NCBI GenBank assembly: GCA_963730735.1
Contig: CAVSSX010000012.1
Span: 310,001-374,000 of the forward strand
Direction: 5' to 3'
Length of the DNA: 64,000 nucleotides
Source: CAVSSX01 sp963730735
Lineage (GTDB): Bacteria; Actinomycetota; Acidimicrobiia; Acidimicrobiales; RAAP-2
The notes under the pieces were generated by a model. The model searched no databases. It had not been told where the DNA came from and saw nothing but the letters and a program-made list of their open reading frames with translations. Positions 9,707-18,151 of the stretch are shown here, piece by piece. The translations under genes were made by a program, and so were the position numbers. How positions within the stretch are numbered: the first letter of the stretch is position 1; every line of letters starts with the position of its first letter.

Positions 9707-11822
9707 ATGGAGCCCTCCCCGACCCCGGCCCTCACGAGGACCCGGCCGGCCCATGCCCCCCGGCCCGGGCCCGGGCCGATCCCCCGCCGCGTCCGATGGC
9801 GGGCCCCCGTCGCCGTCTTCGTCGTCTACGGCCTGCTCGCCCTCCTGGCCTACCGGCCCGTCTACCCGGGGAACTCGACCCGCCTGCCCACCTGTGCCTG
9901 TGGCGACCTGGTCCAGGGCCTGTGGTTCCTGCGCTGGACGCCCTTCGCCCTCCTGCACCTGCACAACCTCTTCCTCACCAACTACCTCGACTACCCGACC
10001 GGGGTGAACCTGGCCCAGAACGTCTCCATGCCCCTCCTCGGCGTGCTGGCGGCGCCGGTCACCCTGACCCTCGGCCCCATCGCCGGACTGAACTTCATGC
10101 TGTGGCTGGCCTTCCCGGCCTCGGCCACCGCCGCCTTCGTCCTGCTGCGGCGGTGGGTCCGGTGGACGCCGGCGGCCTTCGTCGGCGGACTGCTCTACGG
10201 CTTCTCGCCCTACATGGTCGGGCAGGGGGCCGGCCACCTGAACCTGGTCTTCGTCCCCCTCCCCCCGCTGATCCTGGCCACTCTCGACGAGCTGCTGGTC
10301 ACGCGACGCCACTCGGCCCGGGTGGCCGGGATCACGCTCGGGCTCTTGGCGGCGGCGCAGTTCCTCGTCTCACCGGAGATCTTCCTCGGGACCGCCGTCC
10401 TGGCCTCGCTCGGCACGATCGTCCTGGCCTTGGCCAACCGGCGCCAGGCGGCGGAACGGATCGGCCAGGTCGCCGTCGGCGTGGCCTGGGCCGCCGTGTG
10501 CTGCGGCGTGCTCATCGCCTACCCGGTGTGGGTGACCCTGGCCGGACCCGGCCACTACGACGGTTCGGCCCACGGGGTCTACCCGTTCGCCGCCGACCTC
10601 CTCGGCAGCGTCGTCCCGACCGGCTTCCAGTGGCTCGCCCCGGCCTCGTGGGTGGCGACCGGGAACCGCTTCATCATGGGCGACGTCATCGAGAACGGCA
10701 GTTACCTCGGGGTGCCGCTCCTGCTCGTCCTGGTCGTCCTGGTCTGGCGGAACCGCTCGGTCGGCCTGGTCCGGTTGGCCACGCTCATGGCGCTGGTGGC
10801 CGGCGTGCTCTCTCTCGGGCCGAGGCTCACGGTCGATGGCCACGTCACGGGGGTCCGCCTGCCCTTCGCCCTCCTCGACCGCCTGCCGGTCTTCCCGAGC
10901 TTCGTCGACGCCCGGTTCGCCCTCTACGTCGACCTCCTCTGCGCCGTCCTGCTCGCCGTGGGGATCGACCGGCTCCACGGGCGTACCGACCGAACCGGTG
11001 CCGGTCCAGGCGGGCGACCCGGGCGTCGATCGGGCCGAGGTCGACCACCCGGCGGTGAACGGCCGGGTGGGCGCCGGGCGTCGTCACGGGAGCCGCACCT
11101 CGAGCCTGGTGCTGGCCGGGGTCCTGCTGGTCGCGCTGCTCCCGTTGGTCCCCAAATGGCCCTACCCCTCGTTCACCGCCTCGACGCCCACCTTCTTCAC
11201 CTCCTCCGACGTCGACCGGGTGCCGGCCGGCGGGATCGTCCTCACCTACCCCTACTCCGACAATCCCGACGCCGACGGCATGCTCTGGCAGGCCGAGTCC
11301 TCGATGCGCTTTCGGATCGTGGGCGGCTACGCCCTGGTCGCCGGGCCGGGGCACCTCGCCTCGTACAACCCGTTCCCGGCCATCGGGGCCTCCGTGCCGG
11401 CCACCCTGGTGGCCGACTACCGCGGCACCACCCCCCCGTCGGTCCTCCCCGGCGCCACCCGGGCCACGCCGGCCGACGTCAGGGCCTATCTCGCCCGCTA
11501 CGGCATCGGCACCGTCCTGGCCCAACCGGTCGGGGTCCATCCGGGTGCGGCGTACTCGCTGCTCACGGCGGCGCTCGGCACCCGGCCGCAACGGATCGGG
11601 GGCGTCGACGGTTGGTTCGACGTCCCCGCCGATCTGGCCCGGGTCCGCGTCCTCGGGCCACTGAGCACCGCAGGGTCGCCAGCCGGCCCGGCTTGTCCGA
11701 CCCCGCCGCCGGTGCGCTACGTTCGGGCCGCCCGGCGCGGCCGGGCCCGTGCCGGCTGTGGCGCGGCGAAGGGGCGGGCAACGCCCGCCGTGACAGGGGG
11801 CCCACATTGGACCTGCAGCTGA
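9707..11822 (+). pseudogene. GT-C-like polytopic membrane protein, frameshifted
   Basis: A large integral membrane protein with about ten predicted helices. The first part runs from ATG 9707 (RAPVAVFVVYGLLALLAY, then the CGDLVQGLWFL acidic loop, then many hydrophobic helices) to VGIDRLHG near 10980. The frame then shifts by +1 and continues with GVPTEPVPVQAGDPGVDRAE, a further helix (SSLVLAGVLLVALLPLVP) and a soluble C-terminal domain. An acidic first loop and a soluble tail are seen in GT-C glycosyltransferases that use polyprenyl-phosphate sugars, but I cannot name the sugar. The reading frame overlaps the start of the next gene by 16 nt. One extra base within about 10975-10995 would explain the break. 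Confidence 0.7.
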
Positions 11823-12988
11823 GTGACGACCAGGAGCTCTTCGCCACCACCACCTCCCGGTTCCTCGAGGACACCAGCCCGTTGACCACCGTGCGGGAGC
11901 TGGCCGAGCACCCCGGGGGATTCGACCGTGACTGGTGGCAGCAGGGCGCCCAGCTCGGGTGGACCTCGATGCTGGTCCCCGAGGCCCTCGGGGGCGGGAG
12001 CGTGTCGGGCGCCGGCCTGAGCGACCTCTCGCTGGTGGCCGAAGCCATGGGCCGCCTGGTCTCGCCCGGTCCGTTGGTGCCGGTGAGCGTGGTGGCGGCG
12101 GCGCTCGGCGCCTCCGAGGCGGCGTCGTCGTTCGCCGGGGTGCTCGAGGGCCTGGTGGCCGGCGAGGTCCTCGCCAGCTGGGCCGCCGACGAGCCCGGTC
12201 GACCGTGGTCGCCCGGGGCACCCGGACTCGAGGCCCGCGCCGATGGCGACGACCTGGTGCTCAACGGGGTGAAGGCCCCGGTCGAGGCGGCCGACGTGGC
12301 CGACCACCTCCTCGTCACGGCCACCGGCGACGGCGGCCCGCTGCAGGTCCTGGTGCCGGCGTCGGCGTCCGGCGTCACCATCTCGCCCCGTGGGTCCATC
12401 GACATCGTCCGGCACTTCTCCACCGTGCGCTTCGACGACGTGCGGGTGCCCCGATCGGCCGTGGTCACCGACGGTGCAGCCACCGAGCCGGCCATCGAGT
12501 ACCAGCTCGAGGTGGCCGCCGCCCTGCAGCTGTCCGAGGTCGTCGGGGCGATCGACCGGGTGCTCGAGTTCACCATCGAGTGGGCCTTCGACCGCCTGGC
12601 CTTCGGCCGGCAGCTCGCCTCCTACCAGGCCCTCAAGCACCGCTTCGCCGACATGCGGCTGTGGCTGGAAGCGGCCAAGGCCACCACGACGGCGGCCGTC
12701 CACGCCGTCGACGACCGGTCGGCCGACGCCGCCGAACTGGTCAGCGTGGCCAAGTCCTACGTCGGCGAGCACGCCCCCGAGCTCGTCCAGGACTGCGTGC
12801 AGATGCACGGCGGCATCGGGGTGACCTGGGACCACGACATCCACCTGTACCTGCGACGGGTCACGCTCGACTGCGCCCTCTCGGGCACCGTCACCGACCA
12901 CCGCCGCCGCCTGGCCGCCATCCTCGCCGCGGCCGTAGTTCGAGAGAGAGGACTGACCCATGGGACTCGACGACATCCCGGCTCCTGA
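11807..12988 (+). CDS. Acyl-CoA dehydrogenase family protein
   Basis: A 393-aa FAD-linked ACAD starting at TTG 11807 with AGGGGG upstream. The opening LDLQLSDDQELFATTTSRFLE is the typical N-terminal helix. The middle beta domain is present but the usual GSD FAD loop is poorly conserved. The C-terminal domain has FDRLAFGRQLASYQALKHRFADM and DCVQMHGGIGVTWDHDIHLYLRR, a strong family motif. It overlaps the next ACAD by 29 nt, so the two are co-translated and may form the heteromeric (alpha2beta2) ACAD type known from actinobacterial steroid side-chain catabolism. That pairing is inference. Confidence 0.88.
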   Translation: MDLQLSDDQELFATTTSRFLEDTSPLTTVRELAEHPGGFDRDWWQQGAQLGWTSMLVPEALGGGSVSGAGLSDLSLVAEAMGRLVSPGPLVPVSVVAAALGASEAASSFAGVLEGLVAGEVLASWAADEPGRPWSPGAPGLEARADGDDLVLNGVKAPVEAADVADHLLVTATGDGGPLQVLVPASASGVTISPRGSIDIVRHFSTVRFDDVRVPRSAVVTDGAATEPAIEYQLEVAAALQLSEVVGAIDRVLEFTIEWAFDRLAFGRQLASYQALKHRFADMRLWLEAAKATTTAAVHAVDDRSADAAELVSVAKSYVGEHAPELVQDCVQMHGGIGVTWDHDIHLYLRRVTLDCALSGTVTDHRRRLAAILAAAVVRERGLTHGTRRHPGS

Positions 12989-14225
12989 GGAGCTGGAGGA
13001 CTACCGACAGACCGCTCGCGTCTGGCTGAAGGACAACCTGCCGCTGCGGACCTCGTTCGACCGCTCCACCGACGGCGACCAGGACAAGGACGAGCTGCGC
13101 CGGCTGACCCGGATCCTGTGGGACGGCGGCTACTCGGGGATCTGCTTCCCGACCGAGCTCGGAGGGGCGGGGCTCAGCCGGTTCCACCACCGGGCCTTCC
13201 TCGAGGAGGCGCTCCCCTACGTCCTGCCCACCCACGTGGGGAACCCGGGCCTCTCGATCATCTCCCCGCCGATCATGGAGTTCGGCACGCCCAAGCAGAA
13301 GGAGCACATCACGGCGATGCTCCGGGGCGACGAGATCTTCGTGCAGATGATGTCGGAGCCGAGCGGCGGCTCGGACATGGCCGGGGCGCTCAGCCGGGCC
13401 GACAAGGACGGCGACGCCTGGATCCTGAACGGCTCGAAGATCTGGAGCTCGGGCGCCTGGCGCTCGGACTGGGGCCTGATCCTGGTCCGCACCGACTGGT
13501 CGGTCCCCAAGCACCGTGGGCTCTCGATGTTCCTGCTCGACCTCTCGCTGCCCGGCGTCACCATCAACAAGATCAAGATGGTCAACGGGGCCGAGGAGTT
13601 CTGCCAGGAGTTCTTCGAGGACGTCGTCCTGCCGGCGGACTGCCTCCTCGGCGAGCCCAACGACGGGTGGACGGTGGCCAACCGCCTCCTCTTCCACGAG
13701 CGGGACGCCGTCGGTGGCGGCTCGCCCTACGCCTACAGCCGACCGTCGGCCGGGGCGAGCGGCCCCAACCGTGACCTCCTGACCCTGGCCGGCGACGTCG
13801 GGCGCTCGGCCGACCCCGGCGTCGAGGCCCTGGTGGGCGAAGCCCACGCCAACGACACCGTGTCCCGCCAGCTCATCGAGCGGGTCACCGAGGGCATCTC
13901 CCTCGGACTGTTCCCGCCGGTGGCCGGGTCGCTGCTGCGCCTCAATATCGGCGTCAACACGACCCGACGGTCGACCATCGCCCTCGAGATCGCCGGCGAG
14001 GACGGCGTGACGTGGGACGAGTCGGGGGCCGACGACGACCCCGAGAGCCATCCGGGCGAGCAGTTCATCTTCCGCCAGGCCCTGTCCATCGGTGGGGGCA
14101 CCGTCGAGATGCAGCGCAACCTCATCAGCGAGCGGCTGATGGGCATGCCGAGGGAATTCGCCGCCGACCGGGACAAGCCGTTCGGCGAGGTCCGGCGCAA
14201 CACCTCGTCGGTCGAGCCGGGCTGA
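12960..14225 (+). CDS. Acyl-CoA dehydrogenase family protein, paired with the preceding one
   Basis: A 421-aa ACAD with intact FAD-binding features: MMSEPSGGSDMAGALSRADKDG, WILNGSKIWSSGAWRSDW and the C-terminal GGGTVEMQRNLISERLMGMP. The start is ATG 12960 with a GAGAGAGGA ribosome site, inside the end of the upstream ACAD gene. The upstream partner has a degenerate FAD loop while this one is canonical, as expected of a heteromeric acyl-CoA dehydrogenase. The LLM gene 90 nt downstream may belong to the same transcript. Confidence 0.9.
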   Translation: MGLDDIPAPEELEDYRQTARVWLKDNLPLRTSFDRSTDGDQDKDELRRLTRILWDGGYSGICFPTELGGAGLSRFHHRAFLEEALPYVLPTHVGNPGLSIISPPIMEFGTPKQKEHITAMLRGDEIFVQMMSEPSGGSDMAGALSRADKDGDAWILNGSKIWSSGAWRSDWGLILVRTDWSVPKHRGLSMFLLDLSLPGVTINKIKMVNGAEEFCQEFFEDVVLPADCLLGEPNDGWTVANRLLFHERDAVGGGSPYAYSRPSAGASGPNRDLLTLAGDVGRSADPGVEALVGEAHANDTVSRQLIERVTEGISLGLFPPVAGSLLRLNIGVNTTRRSTIALEIAGEDGVTWDESGADDDPESHPGEQFIFRQALSIGGGTVEMQRNLISERLMGMPREFAADRDKPFGEVRRNTSSVEPG

Positions 14226-14314
14226 CCCCGGCCGGCCGACGCCCCGCCGACCACTTGCGTCCGGCGGCGGAACTCCGATAGGCAGAGGCCCGATCGAAGG
14301 GGGGGTGGGTCCAG

Positions 14315-15262
14315 ATGAGATTCCGCATCGCGCTACCGGGCAACAACCGCATTCCGGCGGCCGACACCGACCACGTGCCCGAGGCGGCACAGTGGGTCAC
14401 CAGCCTGGCCGCGCCGGACTTCCAGCGCATCGCCTCGACCATCGACGAGCTGCGCTTCGACGCCATCACCACGTCCGAACACCTCGGCATGCCGTACCAC
14501 GAGGTGCCCCGGCTCGGCCCCTACTGGATGGACGCCCTGTCGGTGATGTCGTTCGTGGCCGGATCGACCCGGCGGGTCCGTGTGGACGCCAGCGTGCTCG
14601 TCCTGCCGTACCACCACCCCCTCCCCTTCGCCAAGGCGATGTCCACCATCGACGTCCTCTCGGGCGGTCGGCTCGACGTCTCGATCGGGGTCGGCCACGC
14701 CGAGCAGGAGTTCGAGGTCCTCGGTGTCCCCTTCGCCGACCGGGGGGCGGTCACCGACGAGACCATCGAAGCCACGCTGGTCTTGTGGACCGAGGACGAG
14801 CCGGTGTACCACGGCCGGTTCTTCGACATCGAGGGCCTGGCCTTCGAGCCCAAGCCGGTCCAGTCGCCGCGGCCACCGATCTACGTCGGCGGGAACTCCA
14901 AGCCGGCCCTGCGCCGGGCGGCCCGGTTCGAGGGCTGGCAGCCGAACCCGGTCAACTTCTCGGTCGAGGAGATGGACCCACTGGTCGACTACCTGCGTTC
15001 GCAGCCCGACTTCGCCGGTAAGGAGAGCACGTTCGACCTCTGCTGGGTCGGGACCCTGGTGGGCATCGACCTGCCGGTCTGGGGCGACCTGGACGACGCC
15101 GGCCGGGCCAGCTTCCGCGAGCAGCTGCTCGAGCGGGTGGGCTACCTGAGCGGGCGGGGCATCACCACGATCTCGAGCCCGATCGCCACCACCCGCTCGC
15201 TCGACGAGTACCTCGAGTACGTCGCCTGGTTCTCCGACGAGGTCATCGCCGGCGCCGACTGA
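14315..15262 (+). CDS. LLM-class F420-dependent oxidoreductase
   Basis: A 315-aa luciferase-like protein. Signatures are FDAITTSEHLGMPYHEVPRLGPYW, RVRVDASVLVLPYHHPLPFAKAM, LSGGRLDVSIGVGHAEQEFEVLGVPF and PPIYVGGNSKPALRRAARFEGWQP. The start is ATG 14315 behind a G-rich site (AAGGGGGGG). It follows the ACAD pair and could act on the same acyl or alcohol intermediates, but this is context only. Confidence 0.9.
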   Translation: MRFRIALPGNNRIPAADTDHVPEAAQWVTSLAAPDFQRIASTIDELRFDAITTSEHLGMPYHEVPRLGPYWMDALSVMSFVAGSTRRVRVDASVLVLPYHHPLPFAKAMSTIDVLSGGRLDVSIGVGHAEQEFEVLGVPFADRGAVTDETIEATLVLWTEDEPVYHGRFFDIEGLAFEPKPVQSPRPPIYVGGNSKPALRRAARFEGWQPNPVNFSVEEMDPLVDYLRSQPDFAGKESTFDLCWVGTLVGIDLPVWGDLDDAGRASFREQLLERVGYLSGRGITTISSPIATTRSLDEYLEYVAWFSDEVIAGAD

Positions 15263-15343
15263 GCCCGGGGATCGCGGCCCGGAGATGTGGCCGCGGTGCC
15301 CACCGCTCGGCCGACCTCCGGTGCCGGCCGACGGGCGCCGTCC

Positions 15344-16339
15344 TCAGTGCAGGTCGGTGCCCCACCGCCACACGGCCGACGACCACGTCATGCCGGCGCC
15401 GAAGCCGGCCAGCAGGATGAGATCGCCCGTGTGCAGGCGGCCTCGCTCGACTGCGTCCACCAGGGCCAGGGGGATCGAGGCCGAGCTGGTGTTCCCGGTG
15501 TCGGCGATCACCGAGGCCACGCGGTCGCCCGGGATCTCGAGCCGTTCGGCGATGGCGTCCATGATGCGCTGGTTGGCCTGGTGGGGCACGAACAGGCTGA
15601 TCTCGTCGGGTGTCACCTTGGCCCGCTCGAGGCTCTGACGGGCCGAGTCGACGACCACCCGGACGGCCTGGCGGAAGACCTCCCGGCCCTTCATGACCAG
15701 TCCCTCGCCGTGGTCGGCGTAGAGGAGCGGTTGGAACGACCCGTCGACCCCGACGTCCCAGGCGAGCAGTGAGCTCGGCCCGGCGGCCGCTTCGAGCACG
15801 ACCGCACCGGCGCCGTCGGCGAAGAGGAAGGCGTTGGTCCGGTCGGACCAGTTGGTGATGCGGCTGAGGGTCTCGGCCCCGATCAACAGGATGCGGTCGG
15901 CCCCGGCACTGATGAAGCCGCTGGCGGCGACCAGGCCGTAGGTGAAGCCGGCACAGGCGGCGTTGAGGTCCATGGCCCCCGAGGTGATGCCCAGGGCCGC
16001 CGCCACGGCGGCCGAGGTGGCCGGGGCGGACTGGTCGGGGGTGGTGGTGCAGAGGATGAGCAGCCCGACGTCGCGGGCGACGATGCCGGCCCGCTCGAGC
16101 GCCTGACGGCCGGCGGCGGCGGCCAGCGTGCCCGTGGTGCCCAGGCCTCCCTCGGGCGAACTCGGCGGCGCCGGGTCGACGAACGGCCCGGTGGCCAGGC
16201 GGCGGGTGTGGATCCCGGTGCGCTCGACGATCCACTCGTCGCTCGTGTCGAACAGCGTGGCGATGTCGTCGTTGGTGACGACCCGCTCGGGAAGTGCCCT
16301 GCCCCATCCGGTGATGGCGCAACCTCGCGAGTTCGTCAT
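15344..16339 (-). CDS. Beta-ketoacyl-ACP synthase III-like protein (FabH family)
   Basis: A 331-aa thiolase-fold condensing enzyme. The FabH catalytic triad is visible: Cys in DLNAACAGFTYG (about residue 129), His in FVPHQANQRIMDAIAERL and Asn in ADTGNTSSASIPLAL. The N-terminus reads ITGWGRALPERVVTNDDI and SDEWIVERTGIHTRR. Compared with the usual enzyme there is a short Pro/Ser-rich insertion (FVDPAPPSSPEGG) near residue 55. The start is ATG 16339; longer upstream sequence in the same frame is unlike FabH. It normally joins an acyl-CoA starter to malonyl-ACP. Whether this copy serves housekeeping fatty-acid synthesis or a special product is unclear, since no other fab gene is nearby. Confidence 0.88.
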   Translation of the reverse strand: MTNSRGCAITGWGRALPERVVTNDDIATLFDTSDEWIVERTGIHTRRLATGPFVDPAPPSSPEGGLGTTGTLAAAAGRQALERAGIVARDVGLLILCTTTPDQSAPATSAAVAAALGITSGAMDLNAACAGFTYGLVAASGFISAGADRILLIGAETLSRITNWSDRTNAFLFADGAGAVVLEAAAGPSSLLAWDVGVDGSFQPLLYADHGEGLVMKGREVFRQAVRVVVDSARQSLERAKVTPDEISLFVPHQANQRIMDAIAERLEIPGDRVASVIADTGNTSSASIPLALVDAVERGRLHTGDLILLAGFGAGMTWSSAVWRWGTDLH

Positions 16340-16501
16340 GGTCCCCGATCCTGCCCTCGTCGGAACGGATGCTCGTCCCAAGCTGCGGGGACGAACGACG
16401 AGGGGCGTCAGCTGCAGTTGTAGCCGACCCAGGCGCCCGATGCCAGGACCGCCGCCCGGCCGGCGCACGGATCGGCCCAGGGGTTCGCCGGAGGCCGACC
16501 A

Positions 16502-16524
16502 GTAAGTTTTGTGATACAACTCAC
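16502..16524. promoter_or_regulatory. Imperfect palindrome, candidate operator
   Basis: In the 224-nt gap between fabH and the thioesterase, GTAAGTT (16502-16508) faces AACTCAC (16518-16524) with TTGTGATAC between them; 8 of 11 opposing pairs match. It is AT-rich in a GC-rich gap and lies about 40 nt before the thioesterase start. The HxlR regulator encoded two genes downstream is a natural candidate to bind it (inference). Confidence 0.45.
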
Positions 16525-16563
16525 TCCACCGGATCACGACGCCCGCGGACGAGAGGGAACCCG

Positions 16564-17022
16564 ATGTCGACGACCGAGCACGACGGACCCGGCGGTACCG
16601 GCCCGTCCGGATTGCCCTTCGACCCTTCGGGTGGCGGGAGCTGGCTGACCGACCTCGGGCTCGAACTCGACGAGGTCACCGGCACCCGGGTCACCGCCCA
16701 CCTCGACCTGGGGACGCGCCACCACACGCCCTTTGGCGTGATCCACGGCGGGGTGTACGCCACGGTGGTCGAGAGCGTGGGCAGCATCGGCGCCTCGGTG
16801 GCGGTGGCCGATCGCCAGGAGTTCGCCGTCGGCCTCCACAACTCGACCGACTTCCTCCGGCCGGCTCGGGGCGGACGGGTCGACATCGTGGCCGTGGCCC
16901 TCATGCAGGGCCGCACCCAGCAACTGTGGGAGATCACCATCACCCGGGACGAGGACGGCAAGCCGGTCGCGTCGGGCCGGCTGCGGCTCCAGAACGTGCC
17001 GCTCGCCGCCGCCGACCGGTAG
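16564..17022 (+). CDS. PaaI-family hotdog thioesterase
   Basis: A 152-aa single hotdog domain. HTPFGVIHGGVYATVVESVGSIGASVAV is the helix with the HGG motif and the carboxylate used by PaaI-type acyl-CoA thioesterases, followed by VGLHNSTDFLRPARGGRVDIVAVALMQGRTQQLWEI. The start is ATG 16564 behind GAGAGGGAAC. It is followed 7 nt later by an HxlR regulator and then a second thioesterase, a three-gene operon. Confidence 0.9.
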   Translation: MSTTEHDGPGGTGPSGLPFDPSGGGSWLTDLGLELDEVTGTRVTAHLDLGTRHHTPFGVIHGGVYATVVESVGSIGASVAVADRQEFAVGLHNSTDFLRPARGGRVDIVAVALMQGRTQQLWEITITRDEDGKPVASGRLRLQNVPLAAADR

Positions 17023-17028
17023 GCCCTC

Positions 17029-17520
17029 GTGCGCCGCACCAGTTTCGAGGGAATGAACTGCTCGGTCGCCCAGACCTTGGAGGTCGTCGGTGAGTGGTGG
17101 ACCATGCTCATCGTCCGGGACTGCTTCCTCGGTGTCCGGCGGTTCGACGAGTTCCAACGGCGCCTGGGCATCGCCCGCAACGTGCTCAGCGACCGGCTCG
17201 AGCACCTGGTGGCCCACGGCATCCTCGACCGGGTCCCCTACCAGTCGGGCCCACCCCGTTACGAGTACCGGCTGTCCGAGCGGGGTCGTGACCTCTGGCT
17301 GGTGCTCAACGCGCTGCGGGAATGGGGCGACCGGTGGGCGGCCGACGACGGCCCACCGGTGGTGCTCGAGCACCGGGCCTGCGGGCACGAGGTCTCGATC
17401 GTGCCCACCTGCTCATCGTGCGGCGAGGTCATCGACGCCCGGGCGGTCCGGGCCCACCCGGGACCGGGCGCCGTCGGGCGACCGGCCGACGGACTACTAA
17501 CGGGGAGGACCCATGGCTGA
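17029..17520 (+). CDS. HxlR family transcriptional regulator with C-terminal zinc-ribbon-like cysteines
   Basis: A 163-aa winged-helix regulator. MNCSVAQTLEVVGEWWTMLIVRDCFLGVRRFDEFQRRLGIARNVLSDRLEHLVAHGILDRVPYQ is a textbook HxlR domain, with Cys11 at the usual redox/ligand-sensing position. The tail contains CGH and PTCSSCGEV, a likely metal-binding knuckle seen in a subset of HxlR proteins. The start is GTG 17029. It lies between two thioesterase genes and overlaps the second by 8 nt, so it probably regulates them or their substrate pathway. Confidence 0.9.
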   Translation: MRRTSFEGMNCSVAQTLEVVGEWWTMLIVRDCFLGVRRFDEFQRRLGIARNVLSDRLEHLVAHGILDRVPYQSGPPRYEYRLSERGRDLWLVLNALREWGDRWAADDGPPVVLEHRACGHEVSIVPTCSSCGEVIDARAVRAHPGPGAVGRPADGLLTGRTHG

Positions 17521-18061
17521 GCATCCGGACGTCGAGCGGGACGAGGAGCCGACCGTCGACTGGGGGCAACCCCGCTCCAAGACCATCACCTGGCACGACC
17601 CGACGGCGGTCGCCGCCGCCGGGGTGGGGCTGGCGGGTATCGAGCACCTGCGGGCCATCTCCGCCGGCCGGCTGCCGCCACCTCCCATCGCCGCCCTCCT
17701 CGGGATGCAGATCCGGGAGATCGAGCCCGGCCGGGTCAGCTTCGAGTGTGTCCCCGACGAGTCCGCCTACAACCCGATCGGCACCGTCCATGGCGGCTTG
17801 GTGTGCACGCTGGCCGACACGGTGGTGGGCTGCGCCGTCCAGAGCACGCTCGACGCCGGTGTCGGCTACACGTCCATCGACCTCAACGTCAGCTACCTGC
17901 GGCCGGTGACCAGCGCCAGCGGCATGCTGGTCGCCGTCGGGCGGGTGACGAAGTCGGGCCGGCGGGTGTCGTTCGCCGACGCCGAGATCGTCGACGCCAC
18001 CGGCCGCGCCGTGGCCACGGCGACGAGCAGCCTGCTGGTCATCGACGGCCGGGTCGCCTGA
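17513..18061 (+). CDS. PaaI-family hotdog thioesterase
   Basis: A 182-aa hotdog protein with an N-terminal extension of about 60 residues, then MQIREIEPGRVSFECVPDESAYNPIGTVHGGLVCTLADTVVGCAVQSTL, with the HGG motif and the catalytic-type Asp in LADT, then YTSIDLNVSYLRPVTSASG. The start is ATG 17513 with GGGGAGGA upstream, overlapping the HxlR gene by 8 nt. It is clearly different from the other thioesterase at 16564, so the operon encodes two acyl-CoA hydrolases of separate lineages. Confidence 0.9.
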   Translation: MAEHPDVERDEEPTVDWGQPRSKTITWHDPTAVAAAGVGLAGIEHLRAISAGRLPPPPIAALLGMQIREIEPGRVSFECVPDESAYNPIGTVHGGLVCTLADTVVGCAVQSTLDAGVGYTSIDLNVSYLRPVTSASGMLVAVGRVTKSGRRVSFADAEIVDATGRAVATATSSLLVIDGRVA

Positions 18062-18151
18062 CGGACGGGAGCCGACCGACCCGGGGCCGGGCCCACCGGA
18101 CCCCGGTACGGTGAAGGTCATGCCCTGCGCCGCCCGCCCGGACCGGCGTCG

